DNA of 64,000 nt from Mycobacterium bohemicum DSM 44277. GTDB lineage: Bacteria > Actinomycetota > Actinomycetes > Mycobacteriales > Mycobacteriaceae. Of the stretch, positions 45,061-54,479 are shown piece after piece. How positions within the stretch are numbered: position 1 is the stretch's first letter; the number at the start of each line of letters is the position of its first letter. The notes below the pieces were generated by a model that searched no databases, was not told the origin of the DNA, and saw only the letters and a program-made list of their open reading frames with translations. The stretch spans positions 2,001,009-2,065,008 of the forward strand of contig NZ_CSTD01000001.1 of assembly GCF_001053185.1 (NCBI RefSeq), read 5' to 3'. The position numbers and the translations under genes were made by a program.

Positions 45061-45947
45061 TCGCTTGCGCCAATCCTTGCGTGGGAGAACGTCGATCCAT
45101 CGGCCTTCGCGACGCGGGCAGCGTCGGCGCGGTCATCGAGGACAATCGATTTCTCGCTGCTGAGCCTTTCGAGGGCGTCACTCAGTGGGGCGGTGAGTCC
45201 GCGATTCTCACTAGGTGGGCGTTTCCAGTTGTCGGCAACAAATTCGCGGTAGCGCCCCCCGTCGAGGATCGGCAGATGTTGTGCTAGATGCTTCACGAAT
45301 TCTTGTGCCGTAAGCTCGTTCGCTCCTCCGAAAACGTCAGGCAGGGCGTCACGCACGGCGACGGTTGGGTCGGGGATGAGATGGCCCTTCGGATTAGCCC
45401 AGGCAAAGCCGAGCGTGCACGCCCACCGGCGGAAGCCATTCCACCTTGTGCTGTTGCCGATCGGCCAGTTCGACGACTCGCCCTCCTGTTGGCGCGGACC
45501 GAAGTCAGCCAACTGAAGCGTCTCGGCCGAACGGGGGCCAGCTTCTTGCCGAATCGGCGCTTCTCCGGCAGCGAAGGTCAAAAACCAACTCAGTGCGCTC
45601 GTTAGGTCTCGTGCACCCACCTGGCTTGGCCATGGGGCGTTGTTTACGGAGTCGTCGAATACCCGCCTGCGTAGCAGGGTGATCAGTGCGCCGGCCTCGC
45701 CCTCCACGGCTGTCAGCACACCGTCGGCCAGTCTAACTTTGTCGTCGTCGCGGGAAAAAAGACCCAGTTCTGTCCCGGCCCGCAGATTCGCCGTCACGTC
45801 GCTCTGCGGATCTCCCGGCAGGCTGGCCGGCGCGAGCGTCGCGCCCAAACGTTCGACGGTGTCCTGCTGTCCCCGCTGGCAAGCCAGGTATCGGGTGATC
45901 AACACAATGCCGCTGGGACGGATTTCCGGCGGATTCAACAATGCCAC
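45057..45947 (-). CDS. dpdG: DpdG candidate
   Basis: A 296-aa protein from GTG 45947, with GAGGAG upstream. It opens MALLNPPEIRPSGIVLITRY, followed by a helical region with winged-helix-like features (ERLGATLAPASLPGDPQSDV) and a C-terminal part ending near EKSIVLDDRADAARVAKADG. No catalytic motif. Named by its place between dpdF and dpdH. Overlaps dpdH (ATGA) and follows dpdF after 15 bases, the only sizeable gap in the operon. Confidence 0.6.
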   Translation of the reverse strand: MALLNPPEIRPSGIVLITRYLACQRGQQDTVERLGATLAPASLPGDPQSDVTANLRAGTELGLFSRDDDKVRLADGVLTAVEGEAGALITLLRRRVFDDSVNNAPWPSQVGARDLTSALSWFLTFAAGEAPIRQEAGPRSAETLQLADFGPRQQEGESSNWPIGNSTRWNGFRRWACTLGFAWANPKGHLIPDPTVAVRDALPDVFGGANELTAQEFVKHLAQHLPILDGGRYREFVADNWKRPPSENRGLTAPLSDALERLSSEKSIVLDDRADAARVAKADGSTFSHARIGASE

Positions 45948-45962
45948 GAGATTACTCCTCTA

Positions 45963-48515
45963 TCAAAGCTTTTCGATGTCGGCGTACGCATAAGACCCGT
46001 CTTGGTCACGAAGAGTCAGGCCATCACGGCCAACAGGCGAGTCGGGGGTCCCGCAAATTACCGTGAGCGGCGCGCGGCTATTTCCCTCGAGGAACTCTTC
46101 GGGATCCTGGCCGTCTGCCAGCAAGAATAAGGTGGGAACGCCCACCGCAGTGACGGGGTCGTAATCGCCCGATGCATCCACCATTACCGACCGCATCAAA
46201 ACCGGTGACTTGGCCACAATGTCACGGACCACGGCTACCAAACTCTCCGCTGCAACGATCTGGCGGATGCCGCCAGCTGCGGACAAACTTGGCAAGAGTT
46301 GGCGCAGTTTTCGCGGTGTTGACAGCACCGACGGATCGACGTAGACGACCACACGTCGCCCGTAGGCGCCGCAGATCGCCAGGCGATCCAGCGATGGCTT
46401 ATCCCCAGTCGGCGGAACGGCGATCGCTGCAGGGATAGGCGAGGGAGACGCCCAGGGAATCTTTCCGTGCGCTCGACACCAACGGCACCCGCCGCACGCA
46501 ACCAAACACGTCGTACGCAGTTCCGGTGGTGCGTCAATCGCGAAGCTCTCGGCGGTGACCACTCCGATACAGACGGTCCCGGTGATTGCGTTGCGCAATC
46601 GGAAAAGGCTTTCTCGCGAATTCTCAACCATCGAGGCCCGCGTGGGTTCGGCCACGTCCTGCCAGAATTGGTCCGTCTGGTGATCCCCCCGCAGGATCCG
46701 AACCGTCAACCATCCAGCATCCGATTCCAACTCTCCTTCGGCGTCGCGACCCGAAAACAAAAAGTCCCATCCAACAGCGCCAGTCCTGGCAAGCAGGATC
46801 ACGGTAGACAGGTTCCAGCGCTCGTTGTAGGAACCATGTATTCGGACCTTGCCCGAAGTCGCCGTTAACGGAAGGCGACACAGCCCGTCCCCAGCGTCTC
46901 TACGGGCGAGCAGCATGGCGCTCCACCGCTCGCGGGCACGCTCAGATGTCAGGTAGGTCGGCGACGCGAGGTCGCTGGCGACCCGGTCGTCTTCGCGAGT
47001 GGCGAGCAGCACTGAGGTTGAGGCGTTTCCGTCGCGGCCGCTGCGCCCGACTTCTTGATAGAAACGATCGATACCCTCTGGTACGCACGCGTGAACGATG
47101 GAACGGATGTCAGGCACATCGATACCCAACCCAAACGCGGAGGTGGCCACGACAAGGTCGATCGTCGACTCGATACCGCCGTCGTCACGCATCCCCCGAA
47201 GGACTTTCTCGCGGTGCGCTGTTGATGAGCCGCCGTCAACCGTCTCCAGACGTTGATATCCCGCCGCCCGCAGGACTCGCGCCAACTTCTGCGGCGTATA
47301 GGTTCCCGGGCGGTCCTCCTGACGAAGGGTCGTATAGATGATTGCCGGACGTGGAAGGTGGCGCAGCGCCTCGAGCACGCGGCGTTCTCTGTCTTCAGGT
47401 GCCAGGTTCGTTGACTGCCAATAACTCGGCTCCGGTCGCAATACGGGCGCTGCTACCTGAAGAAACGGTCCCGGTTCACCGAACAGCGCGTTCAACAGAC
47501 CCAATACGTCCTGGGTGAGGGTCGCGCTAGCCAAGATGGTCTTAAAGGGTGGGTGGCCATTCTGCGCCGCAGCCCGCAGCATGTAGCGGCGTAGACCGGC
47601 AAGGCTGTGGAAGTGCGGTCGAAATGCATCCCCCCATGACCCGACAATGTGAGCCTCGTCAATCGCCAACAGGGATAACCGTCCCCCGCCCGCGGCATCA
47701 GCAAGGGGCCTGGCCAAAGACGCAACGATGGCCTCCGGATTGGTAAAGATAACCCGCTGCTCCCCCGACCAAAGCCGTTCGCGGAATGCCTTTTTCTTTG
47801 CGTCCGACAAGTTGCCGTGATAGGCGGTCGCGGGCGAATCCGGATTCTGCTTGCTGTAGCGGCGCTCTTGATCCAGCGCTAGAGCAACGGTCGGCACGAC
47901 GATCACCGAAGTCATCCCGGGCGGTGCTGTCTCTGCTGCGGCGAGCATCGCCAAAGTTTTGCCGGCACCAGTGGGCAGATTCACCACCAGCGTCGCCCCG
48001 TCCGGTAACACCATCGCACTGCGGACGGAGGCCCGCTGTCCGGGTGTCTTGTAGCCGGAAAACGAGGCATCAATAGCGTTGAGAAACGGGTCTCCCACCA
48101 CGGTCTCGTCGATGCGGCGCGGGATGGCTGCTGCCGCATCCGCGTCGACGCTCATACCGTCGGGAACATCGAGCCAAGCGGGGCGCCACGGTTCAGCAGA
48201 GATCCGGAAACGTCCCCCTGCCGTGCGTTGCGGCAGGAGCCCATAGCTGAGCCAGTCGAACGATTCCGGAAACAACTGACAAATCGGCACTTCGAGCCAT
48301 GCCCGGACCCACTCGTGGCAGTTCGTTGTTGATGCACCGCGGCGCACATCATCGGCCCTGAGACACTGACGCAGCAGCACCGCGACGTCGGCAGCCCCTG
48401 TCGACGTGCGGCAGCTGTGGCTCGATAGCGCCGAAGCCAGCCGGTTGGTCACCTCGAATGATGCACCTGCTGCCCACGCGTCCAGCAACGTCTGCGCGGG
48501 CCCGGGTCTAATCAC
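45963..48515 (-). CDS. dpdF: DpdF, RecQ-like helicase
   Basis: An 850-aa superfamily 2 helicase of RecQ type. Motif I is LVVNLPTGAGKTLAMLAA, II is LLAIDEAHIVGSWGDAFRPH, III is LASATLTQDVLG, V-VI are VVATSAFGLGIDVPDIRSIV and FYQEVGRSGRDGNAS. A Cys cluster (TCLVACGGCRWCRAHG) lies near residue 670, compatible with a zinc site as in RecQ. GTG 48515 overlaps dpdE (GTGA). It probably unwinds modified or foreign DNA for the restriction arm. Confidence 0.85.
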   Translation of the reverse strand: MIRPGPAQTLLDAWAAGASFEVTNRLASALSSHSCRTSTGAADVAVLLRQCLRADDVRRGASTTNCHEWVRAWLEVPICQLFPESFDWLSYGLLPQRTAGGRFRISAEPWRPAWLDVPDGMSVDADAAAAIPRRIDETVVGDPFLNAIDASFSGYKTPGQRASVRSAMVLPDGATLVVNLPTGAGKTLAMLAAAETAPPGMTSVIVVPTVALALDQERRYSKQNPDSPATAYHGNLSDAKKKAFRERLWSGEQRVIFTNPEAIVASLARPLADAAGGGRLSLLAIDEAHIVGSWGDAFRPHFHSLAGLRRYMLRAAAQNGHPPFKTILASATLTQDVLGLLNALFGEPGPFLQVAAPVLRPEPSYWQSTNLAPEDRERRVLEALRHLPRPAIIYTTLRQEDRPGTYTPQKLARVLRAAGYQRLETVDGGSSTAHREKVLRGMRDDGGIESTIDLVVATSAFGLGIDVPDIRSIVHACVPEGIDRFYQEVGRSGRDGNASTSVLLATREDDRVASDLASPTYLTSERARERWSAMLLARRDAGDGLCRLPLTATSGKVRIHGSYNERWNLSTVILLARTGAVGWDFLFSGRDAEGELESDAGWLTVRILRGDHQTDQFWQDVAEPTRASMVENSRESLFRLRNAITGTVCIGVVTAESFAIDAPPELRTTCLVACGGCRWCRAHGKIPWASPSPIPAAIAVPPTGDKPSLDRLAICGAYGRRVVVYVDPSVLSTPRKLRQLLPSLSAAGGIRQIVAAESLVAVVRDIVAKSPVLMRSVMVDASGDYDPVTAVGVPTLFLLADGQDPEEFLEGNSRAPLTVICGTPDSPVGRDGLTLRDQDGSYAYADIEKL

Positions 48516-51500
48516 GGGTCACTGGCCAATCTGGGGTCTCCCACGAAGATGGCGCCACATCCCAGTGGCTGGATCTGTAACTCCAGCCGTTCGGGCAGCA
48601 GTGTTTCCAACTGCTCAATCTCGCTGTCGGTGTCGACCATTCCCGCATTCCTGCGCGCGCGACCGCGATCCACGCGCTGCGCGATCCTGTGCCGAATCTC
48701 GTTGGCGGCCAACAGCGGTCGATCCACCACGGAGGAACGCGCACTCGCAATCGCTCGGGTTTGTTCCGCGGCGATGACACACAGACCCGTCCAATCCACC
48801 GACGCGATGAGTTTTTCGAAAAGTTGCGGCCGTGAACCCAAATTAATGTCCCCGGTACGTGGCGTGTAGGGCTGGAGAAGCCTGCCATCTTTCGCCTCGT
48901 CACCGGACGGGGTCATCACGACCTTCTCGACAATGGGCGGCGAAACCTCCTGCAGTACTTGATCAACCCATCTCAAGACACCGAGTGTGACCGCCGCCTC
49001 GATGAAGTCCTGAGCGAAGGACGCCGACACGAGATAGTCAGCGCGAAAAACAATTTCGGCGGGCGACATGCCCGGCCACGGCCGAAACATCGCGAACGCG
49101 ACACCCCGGTCGCTCTGCAACAAATGCTTAGCGATCGTGTCGACCGTAGGATGGCCGGCGCGCAAGATCGGGATCCTGCGACTAACCGCCGGGCCTCGCC
49201 GTAGGGCGATCGGGATCTGTGCGACCGCCGCGATTTTTGTCTCCACGTCGAACGGAACCTGCGGCCGGGGACGTCGGCTGATCCTGATGACAGCTCCATC
49301 CTCCCAAGTCAGTTGGGTGCCGACGCCCTCAAGCCAGGTCACGAGCGCGCGCGTGAGCGCAGGGTCGCGATCACTCTTAATCAGGTGCCGGTCCACGCTC
49401 AGCGTCTGATCACATCCACGTTCATCGATCTCGTCGAGCGCGTCATGGGCGACGATCCGTACTAGTTCCTCCGCCAGTTTCTCGGGTTGTTCGGTGGCCG
49501 CCTCTCCGAGTGCCTCGGGTCCTTCGCGGAGCACGTTGGCGAGCACTGCACGCTCGGTGTCGCCGAGGACGTATTGAAGCGACGAGAGGGATCGTGTAAA
49601 CGCCTCGCATCCGTCGGAGACGAACTCCAGCCAATTCATCGCATAAGGCTCGTCGCCGAAAATCACCACCTTAGAGTCGATCGCGCCCACACCCGGAGGC
49701 GCATGACGATCGCAACGTCCGATCCGTTGCTCGATGCGGAAAGTTTCCCAAGGGAGATCGAGATGAATTAATAGATCGGCAACCTGAAGGTTGGCGCCCT
49801 CTTCCGCGCTGTCGTCGACTATCAGAATGGAACACTGACCGCCGTTAGTCCAACGCTCGATCGCGGCACGATTCTCATCTTCGTCATTGGTCTTGACGTG
49901 CGTTGCTATGCGCTGTCGGCCCCAGCGTCGCACCATCTCATCCGCAATCGCCGCCGCGCATTCGGCGAATGCTGTAGCTAGAACAACTCGTGACTGTGTT
50001 TTGAAACCGGTGAACTGCGCCAGAGCATCCACCAGCGCACTCGTTCGAACCTCGCGCTCCGCGCAGATCGTGTCGATCAACGCATCGAGGTTAGCCACGA
50101 CTCCGCGGTCGACTAGTTCTCGAAGTCGGGATACAAGCCCTTTGGAAGGGTCGGCAGCTTGATCCGAGCGAAGTGGCCACACCGCGTACGGAAGCGACCC
50201 GCAGCGCTGGGCCGCCTCGCGGAACAAGTCAACGCACTCCTGTATCTCGAGTGTGCTGTTCTCCGAAGCCACAAGTAGGTCCATGCGGAGCCGGTCAAGA
50301 AGTTCCGTGCGCTGACCTGTGTTGGCATCATCGACTGATACGAGAAAGCCTTTCGCCCGTTTTCGACCACGCACGCCGAAACTTGCCGTGATATCAGGCG
50401 TTCGGCGCGTGCGCAGCATGCGCTGGTGAAGGCGATAGGCCTCCGAGAGATGCTGCCGCACGCGCGTGACCGCAGCCGCACGCGACGCATCGTCCGCCGA
50501 GGTCGCGGATGCGAGAAGGCCGGCCAGGAGCGCGTCCCCGGAATAGTCCGCCTGTAACTGTTCGGCGTACAACGTCAAATCGAACTCATCGATGTCGGGA
50601 ACTAATGCCTGGCAGATCAACGCGAGCTTGTCGCGGTCGTGCACACGCCTGGTGAACTCCTCCACCTGATCCGGGCGATAATGTGCCGGATCCAAGAGAT
50701 AAAGAAGATCCAGAAATCCTGCCTCGTTCGATCTGACGGGTGTCGCAGACAGCAATAACAGTTCCTCTGCGGCATGAGCCATCTGGGCGATCCGCCGCCT
50801 CGTGTCGACGCCTAGCGCCCCGTTACGAGTCACCCGGTGCGCTTCGTCGATGACAAGGAGGTCAACGGGGTCTTCTGGCCAACGCGCTTCGTTAGTCAGT
50901 GACCGGATCAAAAGCGAAGCTTTGCCAGTGCGGAACCGCTCGGTGAGTTCATCTGCCCATTGGTATCGCAGATGCTCGGGCACCAGGACGAGGACACGGC
51001 CGGCGGGTTTGCGATCCAAGAACCGCCATATCAGCGCCGCGGCCTCGATCGTCTTGCCGAGTCCGACCTCGTCCGCCAATAGGTAGCGCTTGACGGGATC
51101 GTTCGACACCCTGCGCACAACCGCCAGCTGATGGCGGTGCAACTCGACTGATGCCAACAACAGTCCTTCCACACCTATTGCTGCTGCGCGCTGTCCCGCC
51201 CAATGCCGAAGAAACTCCAACCGGGACTCATACACTTTCGGCGCATCACCGCCGAAGCTTTCCAGGATCGCGAACGGGTCTTCGATGGGTACGTTCCATC
51301 GCACCTCGAACGCGTCAATCGCAAGGAGGCCGCCCTGAAGATTGGGAAATGCGACGGTGTATCGCTTCAAGCCGTCGGGGCCGCCCTCAATGCGACCGAT
51401 GCGCCAACCAGGCCCCTCGCGAAGATAGACCCTGGTGTGCGGGCTTAGTATCGCCGGCGCCAGAGACTTCGCGGCGTGTGTGCGTTCGGTGTATGCCGAG

Positions 51501-51613
51501 GTGCTGGGGCCGGTGAAGTACCTGACGCGAGCTTCACCGTTCCTCACCGCCAGCAATCGTCCCACGCCCAGCTCCGCGTTCCGAACAAGATCTCCTACAT
51601 ACGCTCGACTCAT
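48512..51613 (-). CDS. dpdE: DpdE, SNF2-type DNA translocase
   Basis: A 1033-aa SNF2/RapA-like protein. Walker A is LADEVGLGKTIEAAALIW, DEAH box is LLVIDEAHRVTRNG, motif III is LLLSATPVRSNEAG, and C-terminal motifs are DDSAEEGANLQVAD and IEQRIGRCDRHAPPG. ATG 51613 is chosen over the longer frame because it forms ATGA with the small gene upstream. These ATPases move along DNA without strand separation. Second gene of the operon after the 94-aa ORF. Confidence 0.87.
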   Translation of the reverse strand: MSRAYVGDLVRNAELGVGRLLAVRNGEARVRYFTGPSTSAYTERTHAAKSLAPAILSPHTRVYLREGPGWRIGRIEGGPDGLKRYTVAFPNLQGGLLAIDAFEVRWNVPIEDPFAILESFGGDAPKVYESRLEFLRHWAGQRAAAIGVEGLLLASVELHRHQLAVVRRVSNDPVKRYLLADEVGLGKTIEAAALIWRFLDRKPAGRVLVLVPEHLRYQWADELTERFRTGKASLLIRSLTNEARWPEDPVDLLVIDEAHRVTRNGALGVDTRRRIAQMAHAAEELLLLSATPVRSNEAGFLDLLYLLDPAHYRPDQVEEFTRRVHDRDKLALICQALVPDIDEFDLTLYAEQLQADYSGDALLAGLLASATSADDASRAAAVTRVRQHLSEAYRLHQRMLRTRRTPDITASFGVRGRKRAKGFLVSVDDANTGQRTELLDRLRMDLLVASENSTLEIQECVDLFREAAQRCGSLPYAVWPLRSDQAADPSKGLVSRLRELVDRGVVANLDALIDTICAEREVRTSALVDALAQFTGFKTQSRVVLATAFAECAAAIADEMVRRWGRQRIATHVKTNDEDENRAAIERWTNGGQCSILIVDDSAEEGANLQVADLLIHLDLPWETFRIEQRIGRCDRHAPPGVGAIDSKVVIFGDEPYAMNWLEFVSDGCEAFTRSLSSLQYVLGDTERAVLANVLREGPEALGEAATEQPEKLAEELVRIVAHDALDEIDERGCDQTLSVDRHLIKSDRDPALTRALVTWLEGVGTQLTWEDGAVIRISRRPRPQVPFDVETKIAAVAQIPIALRRGPAVSRRIPILRAGHPTVDTIAKHLLQSDRGVAFAMFRPWPGMSPAEIVFRADYLVSASFAQDFIEAAVTLGVLRWVDQVLQEVSPPIVEKVVMTPSGDEAKDGRLLQPYTPRTGDINLGSRPQLFEKLIASVDWTGLCVIAAEQTRAIASARSSVVDRPLLAANEIRHRIAQRVDRGRARRNAGMVDTDSEIEQLETLLPERLELQIQPLGCGAIFVGDPRLASDP

Positions 51614-51894
51614 CGCGTGGAAACTCCGTCCGCGACCGCCCTGACCTGATTTGAGAGGCCATCTACATAGGAGTAAAAGAAGTCGTGTCCACGACACATC
51701 TCGGCGGACCATCGAAGTTCCGCACGCTTATGCCGAGCTGAGGTGCTATCTTGGCGCCGCACCCGCTCGGTCGGCGCCACGTTGGATGCCACTACTTGGT
51801 CAAAACCAGGTTCGATGAACCGGGTGAGGCCATCGATCAGTATCGATATTGATAGAGCCTTGCCAACGGCAAAGTGAAAATTTGCCTTTCTCAC
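51610..51894 (-). CDS. Small gene heading the dpdE-D operon
   Basis: A 94-aa protein from GTG 51894, with the strong site GGGAGGA six bases upstream. Its stop TGA overlaps the dpdE ATG (ATGA), which argues that it is translated. It contains SISILIDGLTRFIEPGFDQV and RWSAEMCRGHDFFYSYVDGL; no motif recognised. It is not one of the named dpd genes known to me. It might be an antitoxin-like or licensing factor for the restriction arm, which is speculation. Confidence 0.62.
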   Translation of the reverse strand: MRKANFHFAVGKALSISILIDGLTRFIEPGFDQVVASNVAPTERVRRQDSTSARHKRAELRWSAEMCRGHDFFYSYVDGLSNQVRAVADGVSTR

Positions 51895-52105
51895 GAGAGG
51901 TCCTCCCGTGCTGAACTCAGCTAATACCGGCGCCCTCTTTTGGACGTACAGCGAGCGTAGGCCTCCCCACCGACAAACCCGCCGTCCACATGAACCAACG
52001 CCAAACTAACATCCCTCAGGTGTTCGCGGCTAGGTTTTTGGATTGCTTGCCAAGGTGATGGGACCCACCCGGTTGCCATTGTTTTGCGCCTGATTTCCCG
52101 CCCGC

Positions 52106-52309
52106 GTGCTTTTGCCCCTTGCCGATGGCCTGCCCGCGTTGCGCCGCTGGCATGCCTACCATCGCACCGGCAGCGTCGAGTCGGTGCGCAGCGCCCGCGC
52201 TGCGGGTGTCCGAGATAGGGCGCAGGTGTTTGGCTGTGGGGCGTCCTGGTCGCCATCGGAGCTCCGGTGGATGGCCCGGTTATTGGGGTGCACGGTGCTG
52301 CCGGCATAG
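52106..52309 (+). CDS. Doubtful 67-aa ORF in dpd-PNPOx gap
   Basis: The stretch 51895-52450 has no clear gene. This GTG-started frame (LPALRRWHAYHRTGSVESVR, then SPSELRWMARLLGCTVLPA) has the best composition and may be a remnant. Competing frames on the minus strand are Arg/Pro-rich. No ribosome site or homology is evident. Confidence 0.22.
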   Translation: MLLPLADGLPALRRWHAYHRTGSVESVRSARAAGVRDRAQVFGCGASWSPSELRWMARLLGCTVLPA

Positions 52310-52450
52310 CGATTCTTCTTCGCTGTCAGGGGTAGTTGCGGTTAAGCAGCGCTCGGTCAAGTTTGGCGCTTATTTCCAAGAGGCTCCACCGTGTCAAGAA
52401 GGGACCTTCGGCCGTGGCGGCCCGCCATGGTCCCCGACGAGAATCGCGCC

Positions 52451-52906
52451 ATGACACAGCGCATCGCACAACGCGAGCTTGAAGACCTCTCACCCGGGGA
52501 GTGCTTCCGACTGCTCGCTACCGCAAACGTCGGGCGACTCGTGTACCAAGACGACCTCGGACCGCTCGCCGTACCCGTCAACTACGCCATGCAGGGGCAC
52601 GACATCATCTTCCGCGTCGAGGGTGGCGCGAAACGAACGGCCATGCAGCAGCCGATGCTCGCCTTCGAAGTCGACCACATCAACGAGGAACAGCACTCGG
52701 GATGGAGCGTACTGGTGCGCGGCGTCGGCGCCGAGGTCTCCCCACAACGGCGTCCTGCGCTGCGGGCGGTCCCGACGCCGTGGGCAGTCGGCCTCCACAG
52801 GGTATGGCTTCAGATTGTGCCGCACACCGTCACTGGACGGCGGTTCGGTGAGGAGTACAAGCTAGTAAGGATCGCGCGGACGGCGCCCGTCGGACGACGT
52901 ATGTGA
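52451..52906 (+). CDS. Pyridoxamine 5'-phosphate oxidase-family protein
   Basis: A 151-aa split-barrel protein. Features are LSPGECFRLLATANVGRLVY, PLAVPVNYAMQGHDIIFRVE, GAKRTAMQQPMLAFEVDHIN and SVLVRGVGAEVS, typical of mycobacterial PNPOx-like flavin/F420-binding proteins of unknown substrate. ATG 52451 is preferred; ATG 52427 is possible. It stands alone between the dpd island and the phage-like backbone, and similar genes are common on mycobacterial chromosomes, so it may be captured host DNA. Confidence 0.85.
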   Translation: MTQRIAQRELEDLSPGECFRLLATANVGRLVYQDDLGPLAVPVNYAMQGHDIIFRVEGGAKRTAMQQPMLAFEVDHINEEQHSGWSVLVRGVGAEVSPQRRPALRAVPTPWAVGLHRVWLQIVPHTVTGRRFGEEYKLVRIARTAPVGRRM

Positions 52907-53037
52907 CGCGTGCAAGACCTGGCACAGTTCTGCCCACGCTGCGGCGGTTGTCACCGGTCATTGACCGGGTGAGGGCGCCGCAGCGCGCAAAGCTGCGGGA
53001 CGGGATCTGGCCGATTCATGTTGGCCTATTCCTATCT

Positions 53038-53469
53038 TCAAGACCCAGCACGCACTGCACGCAGCCTGGCAAGCTCATCCATGTCGGGCTCCGCCGGCTC
53101 GACCTCCACCATCCCAGTCGGGGTCCCAGCAGCTAACGCCACCTTCTGGGCCAACCCATAAACCTGGGCCTGCTGGCCTAATAGCTTGCGGCACAACTCC
53201 GCTGAGCGGTGATTCCCGTCCAACGCGCGCCCCCAATGGGCGCGAAGCAGCCGCTCAGTGCGCTCCTGCCACACAGCGAAGGCCTCATCGGTGAGCAACC
53301 CGCGACGGGCAGCTGAATCTGGGGCCCCGAACTCCCGCTGCACAATATTGCCCACGCTGGTAGGAGAGCGCAACCCCACGACCGCGGCGATGTCCCGGTA
53401 GCTCAACCCGGCCAAGAACAACCCAACCACCCGCGCGTCACGCCGGGTCCGTTCCGCAGTGGCTCCCAT
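53038..53469 (-). CDS. Phage-type HTH protein, possibly small terminase-like
   Basis: About 143 aa from ATG 53469, with GGAG nine bases upstream; ATG 53487, ATG 53514 or the full frame to 53649 are possible. Residues about 10-40 form a helix-turn-helix (LAGLSYRDIAAVVGLRSPTS), followed by a helical middle (WQERTERLLRAHWGRALDGN) and an acidic end. In phiRv1 a similar small gene precedes the structural region. No large terminase or capsid gene follows here. The 131 bases before 53038 and the segment 53650-53717 hold nothing I can support. Confidence 0.55.
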   Translation of the reverse strand: MGATAERTRRDARVVGLFLAGLSYRDIAAVVGLRSPTSVGNIVQREFGAPDSAARRGLLTDEAFAVWQERTERLLRAHWGRALDGNHRSAELCRKLLGQQAQVYGLAQKVALAAGTPTGMVEVEPAEPDMDELARLRAVRAGS

Positions 53470-53717
53470 GTGTCCAGTCTCCGCCATCGGACCGTCGGCC
53501 CGCGTGTACGGCATTGCCGCATGTCGCACGTCCGCCCACGCCGGGATCCGGGGCGGTGTGTTTTGTCCACTCAACTCGGGGGGGTATGACCACTGCTGGT
53601 GGGGAGTGGTCGACCGCTCGCGTTCGCGCGGCCACCCCACCCCCCCCATGAGCAGACAGGCCCGTCCAGGGAGGCGACAGGGCTCGGTTGAAACAACGAT
53701 ATGTCCTTGGGGTGCGA

Positions 53718-54329
53718 TCAGAAGGGGGGGTCTGCCAGTTCGCTGTTGGGTGCGTTGAAGAGGTCGTCGACGCGGGGGAATACGGTTTTGTCAGCCCAGT
53801 GCGGTGGGCCCCATTCCTCTATCGGTAGGTTGCAGATCTCGTTGCGCCGGCAACGGTCCGGTCCGCATCCGACGATCCAGATCGCATCCCAGCCCTCATC
53901 GACGAAGTCGCGAAGGTATACCTCGTCAAGGTACTGCGCTGCATGGCCCAAATCGGGTTCAGCCTCGCAGCATTCAGCGATCTGCTGCGATCCGCCTGGG
54001 TCACGGACGGTGAGGGTGTGATAGTGGCCTCCCGTGCGACTCTTGTCTTTCATCGGCGTTGACACCTCGCGATTGGTGTCCCGCCGGCCTTCCCAGGTGA
54101 GCTTGAGCAGGGCGGGGCTGGTGGCATCCAGTTCTACCGTCCGGTTGACGAGCAGCGCCGCAATAGTCCGGACGAATTCACTACTGCCAGAGGCAATTAC
54201 AGGCGACTCCAAGAACTTCTCCGTATCGCGAAAGGTACGCCAACTCTTTGCCGGTAAATTCGTCGTCGCCACGGACGTTGACGCCGACGGCAGACAGGTA
54301 TACAGCCAGTTCGCTGACCGTGACAGCAC
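53718..54329 (-). CDS. Hypothetical element protein, start unresolved
   Basis: The frame gives 203 aa from GTG 54329, but its first 50 codons overlap the better-supported gene 54181-54405, so translation probably begins later; ATG 54056 (MKDKSRTGG) is the first clear ATG. The body contains HYHTLTVRDPGGSQQIAE, EVYLRDFVDEGWDAIWIVGC and IEEWGPPHWADKTVFPRVDD. Composition is protein-like; no family recognised. Part of the minus-strand run of backbone genes. Confidence 0.5.
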   Translation of the reverse strand: MLSRSANWLYTCLPSASTSVATTNLPAKSWRTFRDTEKFLESPVIASGSSEFVRTIAALLVNRTVELDATSPALLKLTWEGRRDTNREVSTPMKDKSRTGGHYHTLTVRDPGGSQQIAECCEAEPDLGHAAQYLDEVYLRDFVDEGWDAIWIVGCGPDRCRRNEICNLPIEEWGPPHWADKTVFPRVDDLFNAPNSELADPPF

Positions 54330-54405
54330 CGCGTTTCTTGATGAACTCTGCGGCGACGTCGATCACCGGCGCGATGAACGGTTTTCTCTCGCGGGTTGTA
54401 CTCAT
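54181..54405 (-). CDS. Small hypothetical backbone protein
   Basis: A 74-aa protein from ATG 54405. It starts MSTTRERKPFIAPVIDVAAE and continues KKRGAVTVSELAVYLSAVGV, which looks like a winged-helix segment, ending in AYLSRYGEVLGVACNCLWQ. Could be a small regulator. Lies 74 bases downstream of the 257-aa gene on the same strand. Confidence 0.55.
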   Translation of the reverse strand: MSTTRERKPFIAPVIDVAAEFIKKRGAVTVSELAVYLSAVGVNVRGDDEFTGKELAYLSRYGEVLGVACNCLWQ

Positions 54406-54479
54406 CTTTGATGTCTTTCTGTCCCGCCGGCCATCGGCGGTGAAGTCTTGTCGGTGGGTATCGCCGAGTTGTTCCGCAA

